Positions 35,401-48,300 of a stretch of DNA of 64,000 bases are shown here, one piece after another. Position 1 is the first letter of the stretch. Every line of letters begins with the position of its first letter. Both the position numbers and the translations under genes were made by a program. Where the stretch lies: NCBI GenBank assembly GCA_024291935.2, contig CM044320.1, positions 27,496,001 to 27,560,000 on the forward strand, written 5' to 3'. The notes under the pieces are model-generated. The model had not been told where the DNA came from, did no database searches, and saw only the letters and a program-made list of their open reading frames with translations. Origin of the DNA: Okapia johnstoni. Its lineage: Eukaryota; Chordata; Mammalia; Artiodactyla; Giraffidae.

Positions 35401-36049
35401 AATATACAATTCAGTATTATTAGCTATAGTCAACAAGCTATTCACAGATTCACCCTTTTCAACCTGAACTGAACTTTGTCCCCCTAAAGGCCATTCTTTC
35501 TCTACCTCCATTCATTTTAGATTTTTCTCTTTTCCAGAAAATATTCATCCTTATATCTCAATCCTATGCTTAATTACTCCTTTTATATATGTAACAGATT
35601 ATAGAAAGATGTAAAGTTGCTTTCTTTTATCAGTACTTACTTCTCTTTGGCAGTTTTACTATTTTCTGTATAGTAGTTGTTCCAGAATCAGCTTGTTGAA
35701 TATAATTTTTATTCATAATTTCAGTATGAATCTAATAATTCTCAATTTTTATCTGATATTGTGCTAAAAAGTTGCACATTTTAGGATGGCTTCTAGAAAT
35801 TTCAGTTACTTGTTTTAAGAAAATACCTTAGACATTGTAATTTCTTTTTTTTTACATTTCTTTAAAGTACAGAACCAGAGAGAGGAAATTTACTTATTTT
35901 TAGATGTTTAGAGAATGCTGCTTATGATTTCACTCATTTCTAGTATAACTGAATGCCTGAAAAGTTACCAGATACTAAAGGAGATCCTGGGGTTAAATTG
36001 GTGAGTAAAAATTAGCATTTCCATTGTCCTCCTCAAATTTCCACCCTAA
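35401..36049. other. Intronic sequence, no feature recognised
   Basis: AT-rich; nothing identifiable. Confidence 0.45.
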
Positions 36050-36160
36050 AATCCAAAAAAAGAGGGGATATATGTATACATATAGCTGATTCACTTTGCT
36101 GCACAGCAGAAATGAGCACAACAGTATAAAGCAATTTTACTCCAGTTTTTTAAAAAAGAG
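36050..36160 (+). mobile_element. Short L1 3' end fragment
   Basis: About 110 bp: ATCCAAAAAAAGAGGGGATA, then GCTGATTCACTTTGCTGCAC, then ACTCCAGTTTTTTAAAAAAG. Confidence 0.85.
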
Positions 36161-36429
36161 GAAGACAAGCTTTCATCAAGTGATCGCAACCGAAAGCTGA
36201 ATGGAAAACGGTCACAAATGCAGTAAGAGAAGTTCTCTGAATATATGTGAGAACTGGTCAGAAATGGAAGGTTTTTCAAAAGTTACAATTCCAGGGGTTT
36301 TTCAGCTGTTTGTTTTTGGTTTTGATACTTCCAGTGGATGAAGTACAGGATGCCCCCAAAGGCGTTCACATGACAACCAATGTGGATGCTACTGCAGCAT
36401 GCTTTGAAAATCTCCTGAACCAGCCACGT

Positions 36430-36642
36430 TTGTGTGTGTGTGTATGTGTGTGTTTGTTGCTCAGTTGTGTCTGACTCTTTGTGATCACATGGGCTGTAGC
36501 CTGCCAGGCTCCTCTGTCCATGGGGTTTCCCAGGCAAGAACACTGGAGTGGGTAGCCATTGCCTTCTCCAGAGGATCTTCCCAACCCAGGGATCGAATCC
36601 AAGACTTCCACATTGCAGGCAGATTCTTTACATCTGAGCCAC
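36430..36642 (-). mobile_element. GT repeat and adjoining Bov-tA SINE
   Basis: A short TG-rich tract (about 36430-36454) precedes an antisense Bov-tA (36455-36642) ending at CATCTGAGCCACAG. Confidence 0.92.
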
Positions 36643-39039
36643 AGTGGTGGAAGCAATTCAGTAGCCTCGAGTAAGTGCCCATTGCACCAAGGTGGGCAAG
36701 AATCTGAAGACAACACAATGGTGATAAAGCAACTGCTAATGCATGCCTGTGACTCTTTGCAACCCATGCAGGCACACAAAACCCTGTGCTATAATGTGTG
36801 TCTTGATGATTGTGTTTTATGACTATTTTAACCGCAGTAGAAAACTACACATGAAAAATATTTACATCAAATTGTGTATGAAAATGGCTTATGTTTACCA
36901 TGGGTAGCTTATAAAAATGGAGAAAGATGACAGAGATGAAATGTTTGTAATTGAGACAAGTTCTTAAGGATATAAATCTAGTTCCACATTAACAATGATC
37001 CTGAGAGGTATAACACAATTTAGGATATTTTATTTACTTTCTACCGATATTGTTATGTAAGGATTTTGTGTTTTGTTTTTATTTTTTTTCTTTTTTTCTG
37101 TGAAAAAAGAAACAAAACTCTTCCTGTTACTTAGGGAGCAGCACCCGTTCAAAAAGATGTTCAGACAACCGGAATTCTTTTTAAAAGGCAGAAGACTGCC
37201 ATCTGTTGTTCACTGAAATTGCTTCTAGGCTAAGCAAACAGAAACCTTCATGTTAAAGTTTAATAGCAATTCTTAAAATTCAATGAACAAAAGATCATCA
37301 ACATTTATACTCATGTCGGGGTTCATACTTATGTCATGGACTGATTTTTTTTCTATAATATTTACAAGCTCATGATCAATTGGAGAATCCAGTTTCTTTC
37401 CCTAACAGAAATAATCATGGTTTTTATTTACATAGCAACTTATGCTTAACCAAGCCTTCCCAGTTCCTCTGCATGAGCAGTCATGGGAATGGTCCATTAC
37501 CTGAATTCCTCCTAGCTTTGACAGCCACCTCATCTTTCATAATTAGAAGAAACAGAGACAGCCAGCCTGCAAATCAATGGCAGCTAAGGTTATCTTCTTA
37601 GAGATAACACGTTCTTACTCAAGTAAGCGATGTTGTAACTATGTTTTATTTCCTAAATAATAAAATAGTATTCTGTGATCATTGTTATTTTTGAGGATTT
37701 TGGGTGAATTTGCTAGTGTCTTGAAGATCTTAGAAAACATAAATGGAAGGACTGTTTTAACAGCTTTGGGCTTATTTGCAGACAGACTGTAGGGAAATAT
37801 GTAAGAACATAAGGCCATGTACATGTACATCCTATTTGGTAACATGGAGTGTTCTCTGAACATCAAAGGAGAAGGAAGTTAAGAATTCTGGCAACTGCTA
37901 GAGTTTTCTGTGTCTCACATCTCAAATGAGCCTGACCAAGCAAGATGTTTTTAGAAGGCAGTTTGATGAAGGGCCCTATATGTTTTCCTCCTACTGTACG
38001 TATGTATTATCTTAAGGAGAAAATCCAAAGGTCAACTTGTATTCCCTGCCAGAAAATTAAAATAAGCAAACATCTGCTTCCTTAGGATGACATTTAGCCA
38101 AGGTTCAGCCTACAATGAGTTACTGCAAACTGTTCACATGATTTCATTTTTAAAAAATTTCCCAACCAACTTCAAGTCTAAAATTATAAATGGGTCCTAT
38201 GAAAGTATAAACACATATGCAATTTTGCTGGCTCTGAGGTCAGAACCAGTAATACACCAAAGATCATTTATCGAACCCAGCTCATCTCCTAAGTGAATTT
38301 AGGACACTAAAGACTGAGACTGCTTCCTGGTATCAGAGAGAAAGATTTGAAGGGTGAGGGGTGGCAAACTGCTTTAGAGAAATAGAATGAGACAGCTCCC
38401 CAAAACCCAACAGGCATCTTTTTCCCAGCATTAGGACCAAGGCTGGGTAAGAAAAGTCCCAGTGACTCCTTTATTTGTCCTGCCTTATACTGTTTATTCC
38501 TCCCTTATCCCATCTCCCTTTTCACCCTGAGAATGTTCTTCCCATGCTGTGTTTGCCTCCCAGGGTGCCTCCCAAGATGACTAAATAGAAAGGAGAAAAA
38601 AACTTCCAACAATGGAGCTGAGATGCCTGCTTTCAGAATTCCTTTCCCATAGTGTGTTATAAATCATACCAGGGCAGTCAACCATACTAAATGAAACCAG
38701 GACTTTTATACAATCACTTTCTAAGAGCCTAAAATTCAGCTGCAAAATACTCGGAGTCTATGGGAGTAGGGAGTACAATCTTTATTACTACATTTACCTA
38801 GAATAAAAAGGGAAACTATTTAAGATATTGCTTTTGTTGTTTGAGTTTCTTTACATTGGTAGACAAATGATATCTGTGTGTTGCCTCCATTTATAAAGAA
38901 ACTACGGACCCAGGATACATAGAAGTCAAACACACACATACAATATGCACCCTTTTGCACACAGTCTTTTTCAAGGCAAAAATAATTATGATACAGTGCT
39001 ATATAATATTTTTCAAACATGTCCCGGGGGCCAAGCAAT
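36643..39039. other. Intronic block without recognised features
   Basis: About 2.4 kb of mostly AT-rich sequence; no exon, RNA or firm repeat. Open frames up to about 75 codons have no motif. Confidence 0.45.
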
Positions 39040-41190
39040 CTCAGTTCAATTCAGTCACTCTGAAAGAGTCATGTCTGACTCTTTGCGACACTATGGACTC
39101 CAGCAGGCCAGGCTAGCCCTCCATCTCCATCACCAACTCCCGGAGTTTACTCAAACTCATGTCCATTGAGTCAGTGATGCCATCCAACCGTCTCATCCTC
39201 TGTCGTCTCATTCTCCTCCCACCTTCAATCTTTCCCAGCAATCTTTCCCAATATTTTCCATTGAGTCAATTCTTCATATCAGGTGGCCAAAGTATTGTAT
39301 TTTCAGCTTTGGCATCAGTCCTTTCAATGAATATTCAGGACTGATTTCCTTTAGGATTGACTAGTTTATCTCCTTGCAGTCCAAGGGACTCTAAAGAGTC
39401 TTCTCCCAAACAACAGTTCAAAAGCATCAATTCTTTGGCACTCAGCTTTCTTTATGGTCCAACTCTCACATCCATACATGACTACTGGAAAAACCATAGC
39501 TTTGACTAGATGGACCTTTGTCGGCAGAGTAGTGTCACTGCTTTTTAATATGCTGTCTAGGTTGGTCATTGCTTTTCTTTCAAGGAGCAAGTGTCTTTTA
39601 ATTCCATGGCTGCAGTTACCATCTGCGTTGATTTTGGAGCCCAAGAAAATAAAGTCTGTCACTGTTTCCATTGTTTCCCAGTCTATTTGCTATGAAGTTA
39701 TGGAACTGGATGCCATGATCTTCATTTGGTGAATGTTGAGTTTTAAGCCAGGTTTTAACTCTCCTCTTTCACTTTCATCAAGAGGCTCTTCGGTTTCTCT
39801 TTGCTTTCTGCCATAAGGGTGGTGTCATCTGCATATCTGAGGTTATTGATATTTCTCCTGGCAATCTTGATTCCAACTTGCGCTTCATCCAGCCCAGCAT
39901 TTCACATGATGTACTCTGCATACAAGTTAAATAAACAAGGTGGCAATATACAGACTTGATATACTCCTTTCCCAATTTGGAACCAGTCTGTTGTTCCAGG
40001 TTTGGTTCTAACTGTTGCTTCTTGACCTGCGTACAGATTTCTCAGGAGGCAGATAAGGTGGTCTGGTATTTCCATCTCTTGAAATTTTCCAGTCTGTTGT
40101 GATCCACACAGTCAAAGGCTTTGGCGTCGTCATTAAAGCAGAAGTACATGTTTTTCTGGAACTCTCCTGCTTTTTCAATGATCTAATGGCATCACCAACT
40201 CAATGGATATGGGTTTGGGTAGACTCTGGGAGTTGGTGATGACAGGGAGGCCTGGCGTGCTGCGGTTCATGGGGTCGCAGAGTTGGACACGACTGAGCGA
40301 CTAAACTGAACTGAACTGAATGGATGCTGGCAATTTTATCTCTGGTTCCTCTGCCTTTTTAAAATCCAATCTGAACATCTGTAAGTTCTCAGTTCATGTA
40401 CTGTTGAAGCCTGGCTTGAAGAATTTTGAGCACTACTTTGCTAGAGTGTGAGATGAGTGCAACTGTGAGGTGGTTTGAGCATTCTTTGGCATTGCCTTTC
40501 TTTGGAATTAGAATGAAAACTGACCTTTTCCAGTCCTGTGGCCACGAGTGAGTTTTTCAAATTTGCTTGCATATTGAGTGCAGCACTTTCACAGCATCAT
40601 CTTTTAGGAATTGAAATAGCTCAGCTAGAATTCCATCACCTCCACTAGCTTTGTTCTTAGTGATGCTTTCTAAGGCCCGCTTGACTTCACATCCCAGGAT
40701 GTCTGGCTCTAGGTGAGTGATCACGCCATCATGGTTATCTGGGTCATGAAGATCTTTTTTGTATAGTTCTTCTGTATATTCTTGCCACCTCTTCTTAATA
40801 TCTTCTGCTTCTCTTAGGTCCATACCATTTCTGTCCTTTATTGTGCCCATGTTTGCATGAAATGTTCCCTTAGTATCTCTAATTTTCTTGAAGAAATCTC
40901 TAGTCTTTCCCATTCTATTGTTTTCCTCTATTTCCTTGCATTGATCACTGAGGAAAGCTTTCTTATCTCTCCTTGCTATTCTTTGGAACTCTGCATGCAC
41001 ATGGATATATCTTTCCTTTTCTCCTTTGTCTTTAGCTTCTCTTCTTTTCTCAGCTATTTGTAAGGCCTCCTCAGATAACCATTTTCCTTTTTCACACTTC
41101 TTGGAGATGGTCTTGATCACTGCCTCCTGTACAATGTCAAAAACCTCCATCCATAGTTCTTCAGGCACTCTGTCTATCCAATCTAATACC
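39040..41190 (-). mobile_element. BovB LINE, about 2.1 kb, antisense, with nested insertion
   Basis: Antisense BovB with RT remnants on the minus strand. A 203-residue frame (41168-40557) covers the linker and N-terminal RT region, and a 101-residue frame (39671-39366) the C-terminal part. It is older than the 21754-23989 copy, with more frameshifts and deletions. A sense BovB 3' end sits inside it at about 40184-40320. It is truncated at CCAATCTAATACC. Confidence 0.95.
40184..40320 (+). mobile_element. BovB 3' end nested in antisense BovB
   Basis: Sense BovB 3' terminus (GGCATCACCAACTCAATGG to CTGAACTGAACTGAA) inside an antisense copy. The host text continues on both sides, with AATGG repeated at the junctions. 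Confidence 0.93.
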
Positions 41191-41282
41191 TCTAAAATTA
41201 AAATTATTTCCTTTTTTCTCCTCTGATATATGTGTACATGTATGTTATATAAAGAAATGCTTTCGATTTATACAATTGGAGG

Positions 41283-41318
41283 GGCTTCCCTGGTGGCTCA
41301 GACAGTAAAAAATCTGGG
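41283..41318 (+). mobile_element. Bov-tA head fragment
   Basis: Only the tRNA-like head remains: GGCTTCCCTGGTGGCTCAG then ACAGTAAAAAATCTG. Confidence 0.85.
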
Positions 41319-44300
41319 AGGGATCTTAGAAAGATCCAGGCTAATTCTCTGATTATTCAGGGGGAGACCCTGATTGCTCCAATGGATACAGTATCTCCTA
41401 GAAGAAAAGCCATAGTTGGTTTTGGAAACCATCACAAAATGTAAAATATTGAATAAAAAAATGGTGTAATTTGAGGAATACAGCAACTTGACTTGGTTGT
41501 CTAGATAATTACCTCTATTCTATTGCTTTTATATTTGTAAGCTATCTTTGAGTTTCATGTAGAATTATGAAGAGTGGCTTTTGTGCTGCTTCCAGTTATT
41601 TTCCTCCATAGAATAAATTAATGCCCAAAGCAAGTGACACATCAAATGATTCACTGTGTCAGAAGACTGGAGAATTATTACATCTTCTGCCTTTGAACAG
41701 GGATGTATTTAGCCTATTGCATTGTTTTCAATTTAAATTTGCTTCAAAATATATAGGGAGAAGAGCTATAGCTTGACTATATTGATGCCATCCCCAAAAA
41801 ATTTTGTCAAGAATTGGATGCATTCTTTACCTTCTACATCAAATAGTCTCTTTCATTATTTTGAATCACTAATTGATGTTGACATCAATTTTCTCAAACC
41901 CTTTCTGATTTTACCGTTGGGCACCTTCACTTTCTTGAAGTGAAATAATGCTTGTTTACTTTGTTTTTATTTACCTTGTTCTATAGATATCTTTTAAGAT
42001 TTCTGAATGATTTTTTCCTTGAAGAATTCTCCATTTCTGTGACTTTTCACAGGTGCCTTTTATAATTTTGCTTTATACTGTGTTTATTGCTTAGTCATTA
42101 ATAAGCATTTACTACCGGTTAAAATTAAACTAATTTTTGAATAATGTAATTATAATAAAATTTAACATTCTTTAACAAAAAGAAATTCTCCATTACTGAA
42201 TAACATTTTGATAGAAACCCAAACACAGGACCTCAGTAAATAATCTGTCATGTTAATTAAATATACATAATTTTGTTTTACATTCTGTTAGTCATTTGAT
42301 CAAATAGATTTATTTGTCAAATTTTTTATAATTTGCAGCTTATGGTAGTTTAGAAATTTAGATGCCCTACCTAGAGTGTAAGTTTTTTTCTGACCCCTAC
42401 ACATGTTCAAATCTTTCCCCTTTATCATACCAGTAGTGTAATTTCAAAGTTTTACCACAGAAGTAGTGACCATAAAAACAAATTTTCTATAATTGAATTG
42501 GTTGATACATGCCTAGCCTGGGAGTTACATTTAATGTTATTTCTAAGTGTATTTGTTGTTGTTTCCTTAACTTATCTCTAACTCCAGCTTTTCTGGGCCT
42601 TTGGTTTATGATGAGTAAAGTAACTTGGAAGCAAACTAGATTGTTACCATAGCAACCAACATTGGGTAGACTTTCTGGAGATGGTGAAATAGACTGGAAG
42701 GAGATGAAGGGGTAAAGGAAGATGTTGAAAGAACCGGGTGCTTTGAAAAGTGTTGGATTTCCCAAAAGAACTGGTTATTTTTGGTTTGATTTATAAAACT
42801 GCACTTTACTCCACTGTTTATCAGACTGAAAATGCAGATTTTCTATTTAAAGGTGGCAATCCAAATTGGGTTGTCATTTAAATAGGGCCCAGAAAATTAT
42901 ACTTGCATTTTCTTAAATGTTAAATATAAATGTTTCCATTATAAGGATAGCATGCAAAGTAAAATTTTTTTTTATTGCTTGGTCACTGTTTTTAAGAAAA
43001 GATTCGTTTGATCATGTGCACCATAAAAAGACTCAACTGTGGTTTTATGCTCAGTAGGGTTATTTATTGCACTCAAAGATGATTTCAGGCTGTTAGCTTA
43101 AGACTTTCCTTTAAAGTAGCTTTAATCTAAACTTAACCTTTAGTGTTTATTATCACTATCTAAGATTTCACCAGTTAGATGAAAATTTTACTGAGCATTA
43201 TTTGGTATACTTAGAAACTGAATTATTTTATTTTGAAAATTGAATAGGTGTGGAAATAGCCGCTGTGTGAGTCACCTCGTGATGTTTTATATTTTGTGTT
43301 TGTGTTTGAAAAAAACACTACCAATCAGCCAAAGCCCCTCTCCCCTGAAACTTATTTAAAATGACTCTCTGACTGTGCCTAGGTCTGTATAGTTTTCCTT
43401 CTGTTTATTGAAATAGCAACCCTTGTATCTTTCTGTGTTTCAGCAATTGATGTGTGGTTAGTCTTGGCGAGTTTGTGACAAACGATTGTGATGGTTGGGT
43501 TTAGATTTCATGCTTCACTGAAGCCTCTTGTTATTTGAGCCAAAAACTGATGATAACTTCTTATGTGTGATAAACTTTTAACTGTTATATAATTTTAAAA
43601 TCATAAAACTAAAAAGTCCTGAGTTTATAACAGGAGGGAGACTTTTTCAATAGTAAAAGTGTCTGGTTTCTTAGCCAATTCCACTCTGGATAATTTGCTT
43701 TTTATTAGCCTGAATATTGCTTTTGTTCTCACTTGAAGACCTTTGCTTTCACGAAAGCAACAGTATTGTAGCATTGAATTACACAATGTACTTATTTTCT
43801 AAATTCTTATGTAATAGTGACATTTGCTTGTAAGGATGAGTTTTCAGTTCTGTTTTTATTTTAAAGTTCCTTTTCAATATTTTAGTTGTTTGTTTTTTTC
43901 TGAGTGTATATAAGAAATTCATCCATTACTTTTTAAAAAGTGTTTTAAAAAGACTAAAATTAGAGAATTATAAGATAGACTTGTTTTCTCACCAATAAAT
44001 TTGTTTTAAAATGTATTCATAATTTTCAGTGAATATATTCTGATTTTTCTTCAGATTTGTAAGTTTTATGCATTGAGACCATTTTGAGGAAATGTGTTAA
44101 ATTATTAGCCATTAGAATATAAACTGTTAATTTTATTTGTCAAAACATCTTAAAATTTTATGTCCTGAATACAAAGTTTGATTTAAACTTTCAGTTTTCT
44201 AGGGTAACAGTACAGTGATTAAGTAGTAGATTAAGCTTATTAGAACGACATGGGAAGAAATGTATATTACTGTTTAAGAAGATCATACTGGATGAGTTTT

Positions 44301-45519
44301 TCAGAAGCATAATAAGTAGAGATGCATTTGAGAATACATTTCTGAAAGGGAATGTTAAATTAATTCAGTGTCATTTCTCACAAACATTTTTGAAGTTAAC
44401 AATGTAAGTAAATATGTGAAATAAACATAATCATATATCCTAAAACTATTAATGTTAAACTAAATTTTTCATGTCAGTTAATGGAAGATATTTAAACCTA
44501 CAGAGAGGGAAAAACATGGCACAATGATTAAATAAAGCATTAAATTATTACAGATATATTTAGTAACGTACAATGAAAACGTTCAGTATTTATTTCGTCC
44601 TGCTAGCTCAGCTCTTGGGCTGTAGAAATAGAGTATGTGTTTGCAGCCTGACGTTTTCATGCTCCAGCTATCTGAGTCTGAGTTATTTTTGACTCAGTTA
44701 TTTGGCAAGTGATTTTTGACTAATAAAAATAAAAAAATAATAGTACTTACCTTGTAGACTTGTGCTGAATAAATATCAGCTGTCACAATTATTATCCACC
44801 AATATTACAATTGCCACTCTTACTATTCTAGTATGAAAAGACATAGTTTCTATATGATAGCTTTACAGGATAATTTATCCTTGCTATTGCTATAAGACTA
44901 GATACCTTTATAGATGCTGGGTATTTTCAAAATTATCATATTTTTCTGATTACCAAAAAATGCATGTCCACTTTTTCTGTGACATACATTTTTCCCCACA
45001 GGACAATATTTTATAAATATTTTTCCAGATGAACATTTACAGATCTACCCAAGTATTTTAAAACAAGTATATGATATTTTATGTTTATATTACAACATTT
45101 TTTAACAATATCTCTGTTGATATGCATTTATGGCCACACTCTTTGATTGTTATCAGAACACTGTAGTGCCCTTTGTGATCTTGTCTTTATATTTTTTGTG
45201 TAAATGTAGTTTTTCTTTAGATGTCTACATTGTCTTGCTAGATTATAGAATATGTACATTTAAACTATAAATTGATAGGTTCAGCAAAAACTTCTTGCCA
45301 AAAATATTGTATTGTTTTTACTTATTGCTCATTTCCTCAACCCGTTACTGATACTTGGTGCTAGTAATATTTTAGTATTTTTTATTTAATAAGTAAACAT
45401 TGCTTTTATTGCATTAATCTGTATCTTAAACATTCAGGAGGCAAGTAGTTTTTTTTGTATTTGATGATTAAATTCTATTTGAATTGTATATTCATTCCCT
45501 TTCTCCCAGTTTATCTTTT
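41319..45519. other. Repeat-poor AT-rich intron block
   Basis: About 4.2 kb in which I recognise no young transposable element; only an MIR-like scrap near 44690-44790. This is the longest such block in the window. It includes a motif cluster at 43240-43400 described separately. No exon could be supported. Confidence 0.5.
43240..43400. promoter_or_regulatory. Candidate intronic regulatory cluster (AP-1, CCAAT)
   Basis: TGAGTCAC at 43268-43275 is an AP-1 consensus. ACCAATCAGC at about 43320-43329 is a strong NF-Y/CCAAT match, followed by a C-rich GCCCCTCTCCCCT. FOX-like TGTTTGTGTTTG lies between them. It sits in the repeat-poor block. Motif-level inference only. Confidence 0.25.
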
Positions 45520-45580
45520 ATTGATTTATATATATAAATATATACATTTATGTATATACATATAGTCCCACTGTATACCT

Positions 45581-45648
45581 AGTGGGATCTTAGTTCCCCT
45601 ACCAGGGATTGAACCTAGGTCCTCAGCAGTGAAACCAGCAGGGAATTC
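45581..45648 (-). mobile_element. CHR-type SINE fragment
   Basis: AGTGGGATCTTAGTTCCCC, ACCAGGGATTGAACC and CCAGCAGGGAA match the reversed tRNA-like head of CHR SINEs. An AT-rich tract precedes it (45520-45565). Confidence 0.7.
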
Positions 45649-46049
45649 TATATTGAATTTTATTTTTTTAAAGGCCTTTTATTCACATATGTTTTATCTT
45701 CTCTGAGTAGCAGATATTCTTTCACGGACTGTTTGTTTTTTACCTTTGCTTATAGCGTATTTTCTTATGAGAAGTTTATGTGTTTCGTCAGATCTGTTAG
45801 ATGTTTTCTTGACAGTCTATGCCATTTATATTATTTTTAGCAGTCTTCCTAATCCCAAGATTATAAAGTAGTCCCCCATATTTCCTTTTAATAATCTGAT
45901 AATTTTATACATTTAAATTTTTCATGTCTCTGGAGTTCATTTTTAAGTCTGTTCTCAGAATAATTAAACTTTATATTCTCCCAACTATGTAGCTTAACTT
46001 CTAATAACCTCTTACTGAAAAACTCCAGAATTATTACTACTATTATTCA

Positions 46050-46565
46050 TATCATTATCATTATTGGACACTTATAACCAGCACAATAGTAAGTGCCTTG
46101 TATATAATCTACCTTTTAAGTTCTCTTTTAATTTAATTTTTTATTTTTGGCTGCATTGAGTCTTAGTTGCAGCACCTGGAATCTTCATTGCAGCAAGTAG
46201 AATCTTTCTTTGTGGTTTGCGGGCTTCTGTCTAGTGGTAGCACTCAGTCTCAGTAGTTGCGATACCTAGGTTCAGTTGCTCGGCGGCGTGTGGGATCCTA
46301 GTTACCCAACCAGGGATCAAACCCACATCCTCTGCATTAGAAGGCGGACTCTCAGTCACTGAATCACCAGGGAAGTCCCTGCCCTTTAATTCTTATCATT
46401 AAAATAACCTTCTGAGGTTGGTACTATACTATATCCATTTTACAGATGGAGAAGTCATAGTGCAGAGAGCTCACTAATATGCCAGAGATCATGCGATAGA
46501 AAGTGGTAGGGTCAGGAGTCAGAATTTGGAGCAAATAACCTAGTTCCAAAACCTGCACATCCATC
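46050..46565 (-). mobile_element. MIR SINE (antisense) split by a CHR SINE
   Basis: 46050-46125 (AATAGTAAGTGCCTTGTATA) and 46384-46565 (CCATTTTACAGATGGAGAAG, GTGCAGAGAGCTCAC, CAGGAGTCAGAATTTGG) are the two parts of one reversed MIR. Confidence 0.8.
46130..46380 (-). mobile_element. CHR-type SINE
   Basis: Reversed CHR element: TTTTTGGCTGCATTGAGTC, GTGTGGGATCCTAGTTACCC, ACCAGGGATCAAACCCAC, ending CACCAGGGAAGTCCC. Confidence 0.85.
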
Positions 46566-46590
46566 ACTGTTACTCAATTTGAAGTTATGT

Positions 46591-46731
46591 GGCTTCCTCG
46601 TGGGCTTCGCTGGTGGCTCAGCTGGTAAAGAATCTGCCCGCAATGCAGGATACCTGGGTTCAGTCCCTGGGTTAGGAAGATCCCCTGAAGAATGGAACAG
46701 CGACCCACGCCAGTATTCTGGCCTCCTTGTG
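46591..46731 (+). mobile_element. Bov-tA SINE, 3'-truncated
   Basis: GGCTTCGCTGGTGGCTCAG to CGCCAGTATTC, between TGGCTTCCTCGTG (46591-46603) and TGGCCTCCTTGTG (46719-46731), an imperfect target duplication. Confidence 0.88.
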
Positions 46732-47194
46732 CCTCATACTGTGGCACCATTCCAGTACGAACAGTCGTCTGTATGCCATCCTTCAGCTCCATCTACTTTC
46801 TTAACCTTGACCCTGCCTATGCTCTCCCTTGCTCCCACATCTTCCTGTCTACATTACTGCCTGACCAGCAGGTTGTAAGAACATCCCTGTCCTCTGTGTC
46901 TTATGCTCTTCATTCCTTTACCGAGTATAGAGTAATAACTGAATCTGAGAGGCGGTTAGGCAGAATATGACAGATGTGCCACAGAATTCCAGAACAAATT
47001 TCTATTCTTCCTGACAACAAGAAGAGGGACAGTTTGTGAATCTGAACAGCACAATGAGGTGTTTTTTGTGTTTCTAATATTAATTGAATAATTACCACAC
47101 ACCAGGCTCAAATATCATATGAGAATATTACTAAAATTAAAGTTTTATACTGTATTGATGTTACTTTTCAGAATGAAACTTTTTATGACTGAGT
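46732..47194. other. Intronic sequence, no feature recognised
   Basis: Nothing identifiable besides short open frames without motifs. Confidence 0.45.
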
Positions 47195-47593
47195 AGTATT
47201 CCATTTCAGCTTCCCTGGTGGCTCAGATGGTAAAGCATCTGCCTACAATGCAGGAGACCTGGGTTCGATCCCTGGGTCAGGAAGATCCTCTGGAGAAGGA
47301 AATGGCAACCCACTCCAGTACTCTTGCCTGGAAAATCCCATGGATGGAGGAGCCTGGTAGGCTACAGTCTATGGGGTCGCAAAGAGTCAGACACAACTGA
47401 GCAACTTCACTTTCACTTTCAGTATTCCATTTCACTTTTCACTTTCACGCATTGGAGAAGGAAATGGCAGCCCACTCCAGTGTTCTTGCCTGGAGAATCC
47501 CAGGGATGGCAGAGCCTGATGGGCTGCCGTTTATGGGGTCACACAGAGTCGGGCACAACTGAAGCGACTTAGCAGTAGCAGCAGTATTCCATT
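47195..47593 (+). mobile_element. Two SINEs sharing one target: Bov-tA then BovA
   Basis: A Bov-tA (47206-47420) and a BovA unit (47432-47582) are separated and flanked by three identical 11-bp copies of AGTATTCCATT at 47195-47205, 47421-47431 and 47583-47593. Confidence 0.92.
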
Positions 47594-47640
47594 ATATCTC
47601 TATCTATCTATACAGATAGATAGATATAAATATAAAATAG
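47594..47640. repeat. Palindromic TATC/GATA microsatellite
   Basis: TCTATCTATCTATACAGATAGATAGATA: a TATC run meets a GATA run around ACA, giving a small hairpin. Confidence 0.9.
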
Positions 47641-47930
47641 ATCAGTCCTGGGTGTTCATTGGAAGGACTGATGTTGAAGCTGAAACTCCAATACTTTGGC
47701 CACCTGATGGGAAGAGCTGACTCATTTGAAAAGACCCTGATGCTGGGAAAGATTGAGGGCAGGAGGAGAAGGGGACGACAGAGGATGAGATGGTTAGATG
47801 GCATCATCGACTTGATGGACGTGGGTTTGGGTGGACTCCGGGAGTTGGTGATGGACAGAGAAGCCTGGCGTGCTGCAGTTCATGGGGTTGCAAAGAGTCA
47901 GACATGCCTGAGCGACTGAATTGAACTGAA
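47641..47930 (+). mobile_element. BovB LINE 3' fragment
   Basis: About 290 bp sense, from AGTCCTGGGTGTTCATTGG to CTGAATTGAACTGAA. An 86-residue remnant frame covers the C-terminal end of the RT protein. Confidence 0.94.
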
Positions 47931-47967
47931 TACACCTAAGTATATTATACATATGTCCATAAATATA

Positions 47968-48300
47968 TATGTGTGTGTGTGTGTGTGTGTGTCTGGGCTT
48001 CCCTGGTGGCTCAGACAGTAAAGAATCTTCCTGCAATGTGGGAGACCAGGTTTCAACCTCTGGGTCATGGGGAAGATCCCCTGGAGAAGGGAATGGCTAC
48101 CCACCCAGGTATTCTTGCCTAGAGATTTCCATAGGCTGAGGAGCCTGGCATATATTTATATATGCACATGTATGTGTGTGTGTCTATATAAAATTCATAA
48201 GGTTATATGAAAAACCCAAACTGGCCAACCATATATTATATATATATATATAATATATGTGTGCGTGTGTATATGTGTATATATATATATCATATCACAT
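47968..48300 (+). mobile_element. GT repeat, Bov-tA SINE and TA/TG-rich tract
   Basis: A (GT)n tract (47968-47992) is followed by a 3'-truncated Bov-tA (47995-48150) and TA/TG-rich low-complexity sequence to about 48300. Within the latter, AAAAACCCAAACTGGCCAACC (about 48210-48231) looks like one arm of a degenerate mariner MITE. Confidence 0.8.

Noticed and set aside
46579..46970. Overlapping 90-100-codon frames as exons
   Set aside because: They start in a Bov-tA SINE and have no recognisable motif or splice context.
47206..47290. tRNA-like heads with A/B boxes as tRNA genes
   Set aside because: These are Bov-tA SINE heads; they do not fold as full cloverleaves and continue directly into BovA tails.
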